Source: Oxyruncus cristatus (lineage: Eukaryota; Chordata; Aves; Passeriformes; Cotingidae). Taken from it: a DNA stretch of 64,000 nt. Below, piece by piece: positions 1-11,078 of the stretch (positions are counted from its first letter, which is position 1; every line of letters starts with the position of its first letter). The DNA lies in assembly GCA_013399855.1 (NCBI GenBank), contig VXAY01005255.1:1-64000 (forward strand). The letters are read 5' to 3'. The position numbers and the translations under genes are program-made. The notes beneath the pieces are model-generated. The model ran no database searches, had not been told where the DNA came from, and worked only from the letters and a program-made list of their open reading frames with translations.

Positions 1-240
1 CCCGGCCCCTGCGGGCTCCTTGGAGCTGCAGGCGTCCTTGGAGCCGGCGGCTCCCGAGCGCCTTCCGCTTCCCGGGTGAGAGGTGCTGGGGGCGGGCGCT
101 GCCCTGCCGTGGAGCCGGGGAAGTGATGGGGGCGGAGAAGTGTGAGTGGAATCCTGCCGATCGGGGATTGCTGCTGTCCCGCCTGTCCCAGCGCAGCCGT
201 GGCAGTGTGCAGCGGGAGGGAGCTGGGACAAAGCCGGAAT
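1..240 (+). promoter_or_regulatory. CpG-island-like promoter segment with probable noncoding first exon
   Basis: The segment is very GC-rich with many CpG dinucleotides, unlike the AT-rich DNA that follows, and carries a GC-box (GGGGGCGG) at 128-135. A consensus splice donor, CCCGG|GTGAGA, lies at 75/76 on the + strand, so a noncoding first exon could end at base 75. The next recognisable gene on this strand is the TSGA10-like locus starting at 6.7 kb, so this may be its promoter. The left part is cut by the window edge. It could equally serve a neighbour on the minus strand; in mammals TSGA10 lies close to LIPT1 and C2orf15. No protein was recognised here. Confidence 0.6.
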
Positions 241-242
241 GA

Positions 243-585
243 TCGGGTCACAGAATCACTGAATGGGAAAGGTTGGAAGGGATCACACTGGTTCGCTTGG
301 ACCGACCTCCCTGCTCAGGCAGGGTCATCCTAGAGCACACGACACAGGATTGTGTCCAGATGGGTCTGAATACCTGAGCGAAGGAGACTCCACAGCCTCT
401 CCGGGCAATCTGTTTCAGTGCACAGTAAAGAAATTCTTCCCCATATTCAGGCGGAATTTCCTGTGCATCAGTTTTTGCCCGTTGTCTCTTGTCCTATTGG
501 TGGGCACCACTGAGAAGAGCTTGGCTCCATCCTCTTGGCACAGATACTTACAGGCATTGTCAATAATACTTACAGGGTCATGCCA
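243..585 (-). mobile_element. CR1 LINE fragment, 3' end
   Basis: Read on the minus strand, this gives the familiar CR1 C-terminal block ([19 protein letters not shown], then [13 protein letters not shown]) followed by the CR1 3' end, which on the + strand starts at the words 'cacagaatcactgaatggg'. The element is 5' truncated, as most avian CR1 copies are. It sits directly against the GC-rich promoter-like segment. The outer boundary near 585 is approximate. Confidence 0.85.
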
Positions 586-3500
586 ACGAGAGGCTAATGC
601 ACAGCAGATAAAATGGATGATTCTTCTTGCAAGACCCAGCTGCACAATTTCTCGCCATGGGTTGTTGTGAATGCTAGAAGTTTTCACGGGTTCACAAGGA
701 GACTGAAGGAGTTAACACAAATGCACAGAGGATCGTGAAATACACAGAAACTCTCCATGGGAGATATGGAAACATGGGAAGATATGGAAACTAAATGTTG
801 ATAGCATAATTCATTAACGAGCTGGAAGCGATAAAAAACTAAGTGACTGTAGATGTATTTCATGCAGCAAGTTGTCTCCAGATTTGCATTGGTTTAAGCC
901 TTCTTTAAAGTCTACCAAACTTTAACTATCAAGAGCTCTTGTCTGTGTTTAAGCTTACACTGTGGGACAATGTTCAATGCTAGCTGAAATTTTTTACCTG
1001 CCGTAGTATCCCCATGGGCAAATACGTGTTGTGTATCTCTTTCTGGTGTATGTGTATTCATAAAGGATACATTGCGTGCTTTTGTCTTCCGCTCTGCCTT
1101 AATATAAGAGTACTAAGACATGAAGGAACTGTAGAGAAAAAGATTGGTACAATGGGTTGTGAGAATTCACATAGGCTATCCCTCTTGAACAGGTAGTTAG
1201 GGCTAAGTAATTTTTCTTCTCTCTAGTTCTAGGAATAGGTGGCTTTCAAAGAAACGCCAAGTTGATATTCAGGTGAAACACTGAGATTACTTGAGGAAGC
1301 AGTTTGGCTTTGGGTATGTAATTGGGTGTTCATGTATTTGCTTTTCCGGTAAAGTAAACTGTTTATGATGTGGCCTGAATTGCCTTAACCTTCTAGTTGA
1401 AGAGACAGTATCAGAACAGCTATTATTTCCTGAAAGGTTAAGAAGAAAAGAAGGTGGATAAGGATGAAAGACTTCCTAGATTAAAGATGTAAGCTTGGGG
1501 TCATTTCCTACTGAAGAACTGATTAATTAAGAGCGTGACAGTTCCTTACCAAACACTTAAAAGAGCTGTGTGGGTGTGGTAGGGCAAGTAAAAAGTAAGA
1601 AACCATCACCACATGTGTGCTGGTGGTGATTACTGGGAGAAACAGACTCTAAAACAAACTTGATGTGATGTGTGTCCCAGCACTTGGAACGTTGTATTGT
1701 CATATTTAAAAAAAAAAAGTAATTGTGAATTATTTTAAGTGATTTGAAATAGACATAACTTTTTGCTAAATTAGGCTGGTGATAACGGGGTGAGCTATTC
1801 AGTAATGCACAGGGTAAAAGGCATGTATACTTCTAAATATTGGAAAATCAACTTTGGAGGTAGTTGGCAAAATGCAGAAGTGAACCTGTGCACTGTAACG
1901 CTGGTCAGAGGTATGGAAATGTATCTTGTGAGACTTCTGATGTTACTAAAAAACAAACAAAATGTGGGACCATTTGTTTCCATTTTGGCAATCGATTCTT
2001 GGAAATTTGCAGTGTGTAATTTTGCCACAGGGTGCCACTGAAAACCTACTTTGAGCTGTTACACTCCGTGTTTTTCTAGTTAAAAAATGTTTGCATAGTT
2101 AGAAGCACAATGTGCTAAAAAAAAGTACAGTGTGCAGAATACTAGGTGGACAGGTAAAAATGTCATGGGTCTGTCTCTGATATGCTGAAGGATAAAATAC
2201 ACATGCAACAATAAACACCTTTCCTGAAAAGTGGCTATTGTTGAAGACAAACCCAGCAAGATAATTGGAAATATTCTGAAAATAAGCAAAAAATATGAAT
2301 TTATAAATGCACACCATGATTTATTTATCTCTTCTGGATTGGACTTTTAAACACATTTTTTGTGTCTCAACTACCAGTGTATAAATCACATCTGCAAAAT
2401 ACAGCGGTTGTTGTTTTTGCTTTTGAAAACAATCCTGTGTATGAATTTCATTTCTTCTTTGATCAACAAAATGTTGTTTGGTATACAAAAAGCAAAGGAA
2501 CTGCTCTGCACAACATTAACCAGCATTAACATGTAAGAGAGAACTCACCATATGTGTCTTAGAGGATACCTTAGACATACCAGAGCAAAATTAATTAAAA
2601 ATGTCTAATTTCACTCCTAAAATGAACTTTCATAAAGAATGCATTTTTATTCTTCATAATAAAATTCTTATTATTCTTCATAATTAAAGTTATGAAAACC
2701 TGAAATTCTCCTTTCACATCTCTTTTGGAGATAAACATTGTAGTGCAGAGTCTCTGATGATTTCCACCATACCAAAATCTGAAAGAAAGACTTACAATAA
2801 ATCCAGGATGGGGTGAGGAAGAGACTTGTTTCTCTTGCTCTTTTTCTGGAAGTTGAAATCTTCCAATTTCTTCTCTTTGCGTGGGGATTGTATTTCAGAG
2901 GTGTTACTCACACCTAATATCTGAAAAGGTGAGCTTTATTCATGACCGCTTCATAGTCGTTGCTTGCCAAAAAAAACATCATTCAACTGGCACTGTCTGC
3001 AGAATATAAAACCGGTGCTAGTGGCTAACAGGGAAGAGAGTGCATTTCATCTGATTTCTCAGCTTGACTTTGGGACTACCTAAAGTAGCCTCTTTCCAAG
3101 ACTCTTTGTGTCCATGCCTGACAGAGGCAGGCAATAGGAGTCAGAGGATTCACATGGCCCCCTAACCCTTTTCACATCACTTTCTTCAAAGGCACCAGTC
3201 TTCCTGTCCCTGTCTGTGCTATTCCAAGAAGAGATATGCAGCTAAAGGAACTGTAAATAAGAACTGCTATCTTGGACATAAGAAGATGTAAGAAGTAGTC
3301 TCATCATTTTGTTGGTGGAAGAAAAAAAAGTGTAATTAGCCTTGTAATACCGTGACATTTTAACTTCACAGTGTCTGTAAACCAGTGAATAGGTCAATCC
3401 TGGCATTAAAAGTCAGGAATGAGTTCAGTCTGGTGTTTTATCATGTATGCGAAGCTAATGCTTGACACTGTCAAGAAGGAACTGTAATGTTAAGGGTGAT

Positions 3501-4599
3501 ATTTATTGTGGACGATACAACTGGTGCATAATCTTACAAAAACATATGCAAATTAGATGGGGTTTGGATAGAAGATAAGGTTTAATTAAAAGAAGGCTAT
3601 TTTCACAAGATTAAATCAGTCTTATCTAACACTTGATTTGTTCTTGTCAAGCCAGAGAGATTGTATTGCATTTGCTGGAGTTTTCATCTGTAAAATTGTC
3701 TCCTTGGATATTAGTTTTGTGAAAGAGATGAACCTAATTAGAGCAGAGGTGTTCAGCTGAGCTCCCTGAGCTCACTGTCAGTCCCAGCTGATCAGCTGTG
3801 GCAGTTTCAGAATACCCGTCTCTCTCCTGGGGCTGGACTAACGAGACTTGGCTGCTTGGCTTTGTCTCTGAAGTCTTCTGACCTGTAAGCATTGCTTGTG
3901 CTGCCTTTCCCTGCCTTTCTCTGAGGCTTTCACATTAATCACGGATGAGGCCTATGCCACGTGTGTGCAGATGGGCCCCGGGAGGTTTGAGTTAAAGGTG
4001 CTCTAAAACCGAAGAATTCCACTCCAACGAACAATGAGAGGTGGTACTGCCAGAGAATGCCAGTTTATTATGCTCACCCACCTCTGCATTTCCATCCCCA
4101 AATAATTATGAAGAATTGAAATATTAGTTGAGGAAGTATCTTTTTATCTGTTGAGAATTTTGTGTCACTTGAGGAGAAGCTTGGCTTAACTCCCTCCCCC
4201 AAAAAAGAAGCCATTCGAAAAGGTATAGTAGCAACTGGTGACTCAGTATTCATTTGTACTTAAAAACAAAAAGAAATAAGAACACCATTTCTTGACTTTG
4301 GTAATGAGGAACTGTGCTCTCAGTCATAAACCTGATACTGAAAGTTGCATTTTCGTAGATAAGAGTTATTCAAAAACCTCCCAGGATGAAACCAAGTAGA
4401 GAAATAATTAAAATTTCTTTGAAGACAGTGCTCATAAATATTTATATAAGAATTAATGGGAAAAAGGAGTTTACTGATAACTTCATACAATATTTTACAA
4501 TGCATCTTTTTTTTTTTAAATAATTTTTAGGATTATTTCTAACGTCTGATTTTGTTTTGCCTCTAGAATTTCAATCATATACAACTGCAGGGACAACAA
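586..4599. other. Noncoding sequence, presumed 5' intron or upstream region of the TSGA10-like locus
   Basis: AT-rich sequence with many stops in all frames, short poly-A/T runs and no recognisable protein. Two short stretches have exon-like borders: 1397-1436 (tctag before, gttaag after) and 2899-2928 (ttcag before, gtgagc after). Neither can be tied to a known protein. Open frames here are short and show no family match. Confidence 0.6.
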
Positions 4600-5665
4600 A
4601 GATTATGATAATCTTTGAAAGCAAGATTTAAGCCAGCTCTCTTGTTGGCCACCTTTAGGTACTGGAAGGTGCTGTAAGGTCTCCCCAGATTCTTTTCCAG
4701 GCTGACCAACCCCAGCTCTCTCAGCCCAACTTCATAGGAGAGGTGCTCCAGCACTGTGATCAATGTGGTGTCCCTCCCTGGGGCTTGTTCCAACAGGTCA
4801 GTGTCTTTCTTTAGTTGGGGGCCCCAGAGCTGGATGCAGTGCTCCAGGTGGGGTCTCATGAGGGCAGAGTAGAGGGGGACCATCACCTCCTTCCAATTGC
4901 TGGTCACGCTGCTTTTGATGCAGCCCGGGATGTGATTGGCCTTCTGGTCTGACAGCACACATCGCCAGGTCAGGTTGAGTTTCCCATCCTCAAACGCCCC
5001 CAAATTCCCCAAATCCTTCTCCCCAGGGCTGCTCTTGATCCTTTCTGCACTCGGTCTGCATCCATATCACCAATGAAGATGTTCAACAGCACCAGTCCCA
5101 ATACCGACCACTGAAGAACACTACTGGTCTCCACTTGGACACTGAGTGACAACACTTTGAGTGCAACCATCCAACCCATTTCTTACCCACCAAATGGTCC
5201 ATCTGTCAAACCCACATCTCTCCAGATTAGAAACAAGGATGTTGTGTGGGACAGTGTCAAATGCTTTGCACAAGTCTGGGCAGATGGCATCAGTTGCGCT
5301 TCCCTCATCCACCACTGCTGTAACTGCTTTGTAGAAGGCCACCAAATTTGTCAGGCATGATTTGCCCTTAGTGAAGCCATGTTGGCTGTCACCCATCACT
5401 TCCTTACTTTCCATGTGCTTTAGTTTCCAGGAGGATCTGCTCCATGATCTTGCCAGATACCAAAGTGAGACTGACTGGCCTGCAGTTCCCTGGTTCTTCC
5501 TTATTTCCCTTTTTAAAAATGGGGGATTTATGCTTCTCTTTTTCCATTCAGTGGGAAATTCACCAGATTGCCACAACTTCTCAAATATGACAGAGAGTGG
5601 CTTAGGCACTTCATCCACCAGTTCCCTCAGGTATGGGTCAGCCCCGGCTGAAAGGACAATACTGT
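4600..5665 (-). mobile_element. CR1 LINE fragment with reverse-transcriptase remnants
   Basis: On the minus strand the 5' part encodes the CR1 reverse transcriptase, including GDSQHGFTKGKSCLTNLVAF and DLCKAFDTVPHNILVSNLE, then a frame change into QWSVLGLVLLNIFIGDMDAD. The next recognisable CR1 block, [21 protein letters not shown] and LEHLSYEVGLRELGLVSLEK, follows almost at once. The segment that normally carries the FADD catalytic motif is therefore deleted, and the frame is broken near 5010-5120. The usual 3' terminus is also missing at the low-coordinate end. This is a dead copy. Edges are accurate to about 30 bases. Confidence 0.9.
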
Positions 5666-6700
5666 ACAGCTGTGAGGGGCTTGGGTTATCGCAGGTTAGA
5701 GGATGGTGGTGAAATGTGTCACAGTGGTGGTTAGAGCTTAACCACTTTATGGCAAGCATAAATAATGGTTCTTGTCGGATACGAAATATTACCATGTTTT
5801 CTGAAAAGGCGCTCTTCTATAAGTTGGGTATAAGTAGTATTGTGAGTGAGAATACGTATTCTGTGTGTAAATTTGAGTCCTTAGTGCTCAGTGAAGTGCT
5901 GAAGGTACTCATAGCTTGACGGCCCTGATCTCTTCCCTTGGACTAGGGCAATGTATATAACTGGAGAACTCGAGAGTGCCTCTGTCAGAGAGCAGAATAT
6001 TAGGATAGGATTCACCGAATCTAATTGATGTGTCAACAGTGATGATGACTGTAACAGACATCTAGGCTGTCTTTATTGTCAGAGGTACTCACAGGGCATG
6101 ATTAATTTTCATATGAATGCCAAGAATTGATTACAGGAATCTCTTTTTAGAAATTACTTTGTGTAGAGACCCAAAATCAAGTCAGCTTACACCTAAACAA
6201 ACAGGATCTGATATGCAATTTAGAATTTTGGAATTGCAGTTCGTCTTTGGAATCTGTTTTAGGCCCCTATGTGACTGTCTGGATTTCAACAATACTTATT
6301 TGCACATTACTTTATTTCCATTGCAAAAATTCACCTTTCAAGGATCTTAAACAAGCATAGTGGCCTACTTTCTTTCATATTTAAAAATTCATTAGATATT
6401 CCAGTACAAATCCTCTTGGTTTTGAACAGATATATTTCAAATTAATTAACATTTAACTTTCATGTCCTTTTCTGTCCTGTCAGATCCCTTTCAGAAGGAC
6501 CTTCAGACATATTCTGCAATATAACAAAAAAGAGAAAATACAGATGCAGAAGTTACTTTAAAGTATTATATGGATACTTAATTAGATATCTGCTTCATCT
6601 CTTCATTTTGAAGAGTGTATTTATCCATTTTACACTAAACTATCATTAATTACAGAAGTTTTATTTCAGTGAATGTGTTCTCTCATCTATGCTCATGCAG
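5666..6700. other. Noncoding sequence before the first recognised TSGA10 exon
   Basis: AT-rich sequence between the CR1 copy and block A, with no recognisable protein or repeat. If the gene has further N-terminal exons, as expected from its CEP135-like motif in block A, I could not identify them here. Confidence 0.5.
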
Positions 6701-6823
6701 GTTATTTTACAAACAGAATCTGAAATAAAGCAAGGGAGGTCACCTTCAAGGCTTGATACATTTATTAAATCTCTGAAAGAGGACAGAGACTACTATAAAT
6801 GTGAGACTGAGAATTTGCTGAAG
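6701..6823 (+). pseudogene. TSGA10: TSGA10 block A (RSPSRLDTF motif exon)
   Basis: Acceptor 'tcatgcag' at 6693-6700, donor 'gtatta' from 6824; 123 nt, 41 codons, phase 0 at both ends. The translation contains QGRSPSRLDTFIKSLKEDRD and YYKCETENLLK. The same motif (RSPSRLDTF followed by a charged helix and a D[FY]YK) is present in CEP135, so this bird gene keeps an N-terminal portion that the human TSGA10 protein lacks or has lost in its main isoform. No lesion was seen in this block. Confidence 0.85.
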
Positions 6824-7368
6824 GTATTAAGAAACCTTAGAGCGAACCTCTGTTTGTGACTGTGTGTCAAAAAAAATTTCATCCATCCAGGTGAGCTGGG
6901 GAAATCACTTTGGAAGAAGAGGAATGTATTTTTTAGAATGTCAGTTAATCTTACGTTAAACTACCAAAGCTATGATTACCAGGAAGAAAACCTAACTGAT
7001 TGTAAACAGAAGGATGCATAGGACGGGAATGGGCCAATAATGTGAACTTTAATGCTGCTTCATTCTGCGTGCATGTATGTCACTTTAAATGGAAACTGAC
7101 AAATGCTTATATGGTAAGTAATTATTAACATGGTCGTCAGTACCATTTAGGACAGACATTTGCTGCTGAAGATAAACGTATGTATTAGAAATGGTATGTA
7201 TATCTGTTCTCTTATATTGAGAAATACATACATTAGTCTTGGCTATGTAGAAGTTACCAGGTTGAAGACTGATTAAATCTTTCAGAGAATTTTCCAAACT
7301 AGATATCATAAGAAACCATTTCAAGTTTTGCTTCTCTCCTTTAACTTTAAATCACCTTATTATTTAAG

Positions 7369-7524
7369 GGAGTGACTTCTGATCCAAAAGTTTTGAAAAT
7401 GTTGAGAGAACGTGAAGAACTTACATCAAAGCTGAAAAAATATGAGCATCAGGTGGCAGAAATTCTGGATAACTTCAAAATTTTAACAGCTGAGAGAGGC
7501 AAAATTGTCAATCTTTATGAACAG
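7369..7524 (+). pseudogene. TSGA10: TSGA10 block B
   Basis: Acceptor 'atttaag' at 7362-7368, donor 'gtaatt' from 7525; 156 nt, 52 codons, phase 0 at both ends. It translates through REREELTSKLKKYEHQVAEI to ILTAERGKIVNLYEQ, matching the human RDREELKCMLEKYERHLAEI and SERDKIFLLYEQ positions. The conserved ERDKI reads ERGKI here, a possible sign of relaxed constraint. The frame is intact. Confidence 0.88.
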
Positions 7525-7873
7525 GTAATTTTATTTATATTTGTATGATTAATTGAAATAACAAAGTGGTGTGACCGAAAAAATTCTACTTTTGGTTTTG
7601 TATGAAAAATGAAAAAATGCAAAGTACTTGTTAAAAAATAGAAAAAAAAAGTTATGGAAATTCTGTGATTTAAATCTATCAGTTTAACACAAGTTTGTAA
7701 GTGCTGTCCTGAGTTAAGAATGCTTTCCTGAATAAAAGAATATATGTACAAATAATTACTTCACTTTGATATTACACAGTTTCTGGGATGCTCTGCATTA
7801 CTGACCATAGACCACAGTAACATACTGCATTATCTATTCCATGTTTCTGTTGTGTTGCTGTTTTTAAAAACAG

Positions 7874-8047
7874 GCACAGGAGGAGATTTCCTGGCTCCGT
7901 CAGGAAGTTATGAAATGCCCCAGGACTCCTAAAAGCACTGCAGCAGCTCAAGCCATGTTAAGACATGTGGAGATAGAGAGGGATACAGCACTGTCGGATT
8001 TCCAAAGGATGACTACAGGATGTGATAGCTTCAGGGAGCAGTTACAG
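7874..8047 (+). pseudogene. TSGA10: TSGA10 block C
   Basis: Acceptor 'aacag' ending at 7873, donor 'gtttga' from 8048; 174 nt, 58 codons, phase 0 at both ends. It contains AQEEISWLRQEVMK, PRTPKSTAAAQAMLRHVEIE and SDFQRMTTGCDSFREQLQ, collinear with human AQEEITRLRREMMK, SPKSTTAHAILRRVETE and LRRMTTERDSLRERL. The TERD position reads TGCD. The match is closer to TSGA10 than to CEP135, which settles the paralog assignment. The frame is intact. Confidence 0.9.
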
Positions 8048-8241
8048 GTTTGATTGAGTCCCATCCCATCCCACCCCCCACCCTCCCCACCAGGCTACTT
8101 ATACATGAAAACTACTTAGTAGTGTAATTAAAGTTGCTAAAGATTTCTATTGTGATCCTGAGCATTCACTGCTTTACAAGTCTGTGGTGAGTTGAAACTT
8201 GTTCTATATGTAATTTTTTTTGTTACTATTATTTGATACAG

Positions 8242-8319
8242 ATTTCCTGAGAAACTGCATTTAATCAAAAAGCTCATTTGGAACAGAGAATTGAAGAGCT
8301 TGAAACAACTATTCATAAC
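8242..8319 (+). pseudogene. TSGA10: TSGA10 block D, with in-frame stop
   Basis: Acceptor 'atacag' ending at 8241, donor 'gtaagg' from 8320; 78 nt, 26 codons, phase 0 at both ends. The third codon is TGA (8248-8250). After it the block reads ETAFNQKAHLEQRIEELE then TTIHN, matching human ETAFNEKAHLEQRIEELE almost residue for residue. The human residue at the stop is Q. The only nearby downstream acceptor (AG at 8250-8251) would put the exon out of frame. Skipping this block would preserve the frame. Confidence 0.88.
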
Positions 8320-8449
8320 GTAAGGGGAAATAATTATTTATAGAATTGTAAATGTAATACAGCTGATGTTCACGGTTAATCCTGCAGGACTAAACTAATT
8401 ATTTTCTACTGGAAAGCAGCAGGTTGAGAGCAGTGGATGTCATTTACCA

Positions 8450-9178
8450 GGAATATTCCCCTCTACTCCGCTCTGGTGAGACCCCACCTGGAGTACTGTG
8501 TCCAGCTCTGGGGCCCCTAATGTAAAAAGGACAGGGACCTGTTCGAGTAAGTCCCAAGGACAGACACCAAGTTGATCACAGGGCTGGAGCATCTCTCCTA
8601 CAAAGACAGGCTGAGAGAGTTGGGGTTGTTCAGCCTGGAGAAGAGAAGGATCTGGGGAAACTTTATAGCACCTTCCAGTACCTAAAGGTGGCCAACAAGA
8701 GAGCTGGGGAGCAACTTTGTACAGGGGCGTGTAGTGATAGGACAAGGGGGAATGACCTAAAACTGAAGGAGAGCAGGTTTAGATTAGATATTAGGAAGAA
8801 ATTCATGACTGTGAGGGTGGTGAGGCATTGGAACAGNGGAAAATTTATAGCACCTTCCAGTACCTAAAGGTGGCCAACAAGAGAGCTGGGGAGCAACTTT
8901 GTACAGGGGCGTGTAGTGATAGGACAAGGGGGAATGACCTAAAACTGAAGGAGAGCAGGTTTAGATTAGATATTAGGAAGAAATTCATGACTGTGAGGGT
9001 GGTGAGGCATTGGAACAGTTGACCAGAGGACTCCCCATCCCTGAAGTGTTCAAGACCATATTGGATGGAACTCTGAGCAACTTGATCTAGTGGAAGGTGT
9101 CCCTGCCCATGGCAGGATGGTTGGAACTAGACGGTCTTTAAGGTCCATTCCAACCAAAACTGTTCTGTGATTCTATGG
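8450..9178 (+). mobile_element. CR1 LINE fragment inside the D-E intron
   Basis: The + strand carries CR1 C-terminal coding remnants ([16 protein letters not shown] start near 8455, [20 protein letters not shown] near 8590-8645) and the complete 3' end, 'aaggtccattccaacc' to 'gtgattctatgg'. It is interrupted by a 181-bp direct duplication around a single N (listed separately). Without that duplication it resembles an ordinary 5'-truncated copy of about 550 bp. Confidence 0.9.
8656..9018 (+). repeat. 181-bp direct duplication around a single N, probable assembly artefact
   Basis: Bases 8656-8836 and 8838-9018 are the same 181-base piece of CR1 with one difference noticed (C at 8661 against A at 8843). 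They are separated by a single ambiguous base at 8837. The CR1 copy is consensus-like on either side and contains this segment once in normal copies. An unmerged overlap of two contig ends explains this better than a biological duplication. Confidence 0.85.
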
Positions 9179-9184
9179 TTTTTA

Positions 9185-9585
9185 GACTGTACCAAGGCTT
9201 TTGACACTGTTACCCACAGTGTTTTTGTATCCAGGTTAGGATGGGCTTGTTCCACCTGGAGTAGAAATGGCTTAAGAGAGACGTAAGTCCTACCTGCCAG
9301 TACTCACCAAGAAGTCATAAACAGGCTTTCTACAGCAGTGCATGGTGGAAGGATGAGCAACAACGGGTATTGGTTGAAATGAGATGGGTTGAGGCTGAAT
9401 ACAAGGAAATACTTCTTTCTCATGAGGGCAGTTGAGCAATCCCCAGCCTTGAAGATTTTCAAGATGGGACTGGACAAAGCCCTGAGCAGCCTGACCTCAA
9501 AGGTGGCCCTGCTTTGACCAAGAGTTTGAGCTAGAGACCTAGAGTCCATTTCAGTGTGAATTATCTTATGATGGTCTAATACTAG
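9185..9585 (+). mobile_element. Older CR1 LINE fragments
   Basis: Starting just after the previous CR1, 9185-9300 encodes a degraded reverse-transcriptase piece (TKAFDTVTHSVFVSRLGWAC). Bases 9380-9585 read like a diverged CR1 3' region ('gaaatacttctttctcatgagggcagttgagcaa', 'caagatgggactggacaaagccctgagcagcctgacc'). The two pieces are not contiguous in a normal CR1, so the copy has an internal deletion or represents two insertions. Confidence 0.7.
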
Positions 9586-10926
9586 GACCTGATGCTTCAA
9601 ACCAAATGTAATTGCACTGTTCTGGCAAGTCCTATTTAATATGGTTTAAACTACCTGTGTGTGCAATTGTTTGCTAATGGATGGCACTAAAATAGAAAAT
9701 GAAAGCATTAATACAATTAATGTAAATCTTACATTTATTTATAGTTTTCATAGAACTTGGTTTTTAAATACATATAACATTGATTTCTGTAGTGTATCTT
9801 TCTTCTAGATTTTGTTGTTATAAATTTTGGTTCATTTTCTTTTTTCCCCTCAGCCTTCTAAAATTCTACCAAGCTTATAAATATAATACCAAGGTTTGTA
9901 ATATTAAATTGAGTGCATCTGATATGAAGAATACACTGTAGGCTTAAATAAGTCTGAGTAGTAAATTAAATTCAATCACACGCCTACATATGAGTAGTGA
10001 ATATTGGGAGCCCTGTTTTAGGTACGTCTTCTTATTTCTTCAGTTCTTTTGGTAGCCTTTGAGGGCAGTACATCAACATGAAATTTATGGCACTAGTACT
10101 GAATAAGTTATTGTGTACCAGACGCTTGTGTACCTGACTTGCTCTTTTGAAATCTGACCTTTGATTACAGTAACACAGAAATTAGTACTGAAAGAATCAG
10201 TAAATGAGGAGAGAGAGATGAGGTGAGAATATTTATACTTTAAAAGAGCTGTTTCAAATAATTTAGAAAGGACAGCCCTTTGAATGTTAAGTGTAAGCAT
10301 TTTGATAAAAATATGCATCTTTCTTTAAACTGGAGATTTCAAACTAGCTTTGCTGGAGTTTGTGCAAGAGGTTTTGGACCTCTTCTTTGTTCTAGCTACA
10401 GGCCTGAGGGCTTCATGGTGATAATTGGTTACATAGTGCTTTATGCAAGTGTTTTACAGTGATTTCTCTACCCAGTTGCTGGCATAGGCATATAACTTAG
10501 TAGAGGCCTAAAACCATCACTGGTTGTGTTGTATCCCAAACTGTGAATTCTCCCTTCATACACTCATAATAATGTTTTCTCTTATGTTATTTTGCACTGA
10601 AAACTTTTAATGTTGATCAATGACAAACATTTTTGCCTTTAGGCATAATTACCAAGAGAAAATTTACATGAATAAATGAATATATTCCCAGAGATCTGAA
10701 AGACAGGAAATTGATTTACCTTCAAAAGAAGTGAAAATCACATTTCAGCTCTTTGTCAACTATCTTCAGTAGACTTGTAGTCAGGCCTTGAGCAAATAAG
10801 ATACTTGGACATTTCTTCTTCAGCAAAGGCTTTGTACTAAAAACAGAGTAAAAATTAAAATAATATAAATTATATGTATAAACCAGGGGTTTTTTTCTAG
10901 CTTTCAATATTTGATTATATTTACTG

Positions 10927-11078
10927 TTAAATAGTGAACAGTTAGAACAGATGTCCAAAGTGGCAGTAATGAAAGACACCATTGATTCTCTGGAAACTGA
11001 GATGAAAAGATTGACAAGAAAAGTACTGGACTATGAAACTGAGCTGAGTTGACAGGAAGTTGAATATCTTTCTCTTAG
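10927..11078 (+). pseudogene. TSGA10: TSGA10 block E, with in-frame stop and lost splice acceptor
   Basis: By collinearity with human (LDDERMEQMS) the exon should begin at TTA 10927, giving LNSEQLEQMS, but the two bases before it are TG (10925-10926) instead of AG, in the context 'atatttactg'. The alternative AGs upstream (10899-10900) and at 10933-10934 both lead at once to stops in phase 0; one at 10940-10941 would keep phase but has no pyrimidine tract. The block continues through METEMKR-type heptads to DYETELS, then TGA at 11050-11052, then QEVEYLSLR. The human residue at the stop is R, so one C-to-T change from CGA would explain it. Donor 'gtaagt' from 11079. At 152 nt, it cannot be skipped in frame. 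Confidence 0.86.

Noticed and set aside
4575..5795. Open frames of 145 and 224 codons on the minus strand
   Set aside because: They are remnants of the CR1 reverse-transcriptase polyprotein, not a host gene.
6117..6350. 77-codon open frame before block A as a possible N-terminal exon
   Set aside because: No CEP135- or TSGA10-like residues and no suitable splice borders in phase.
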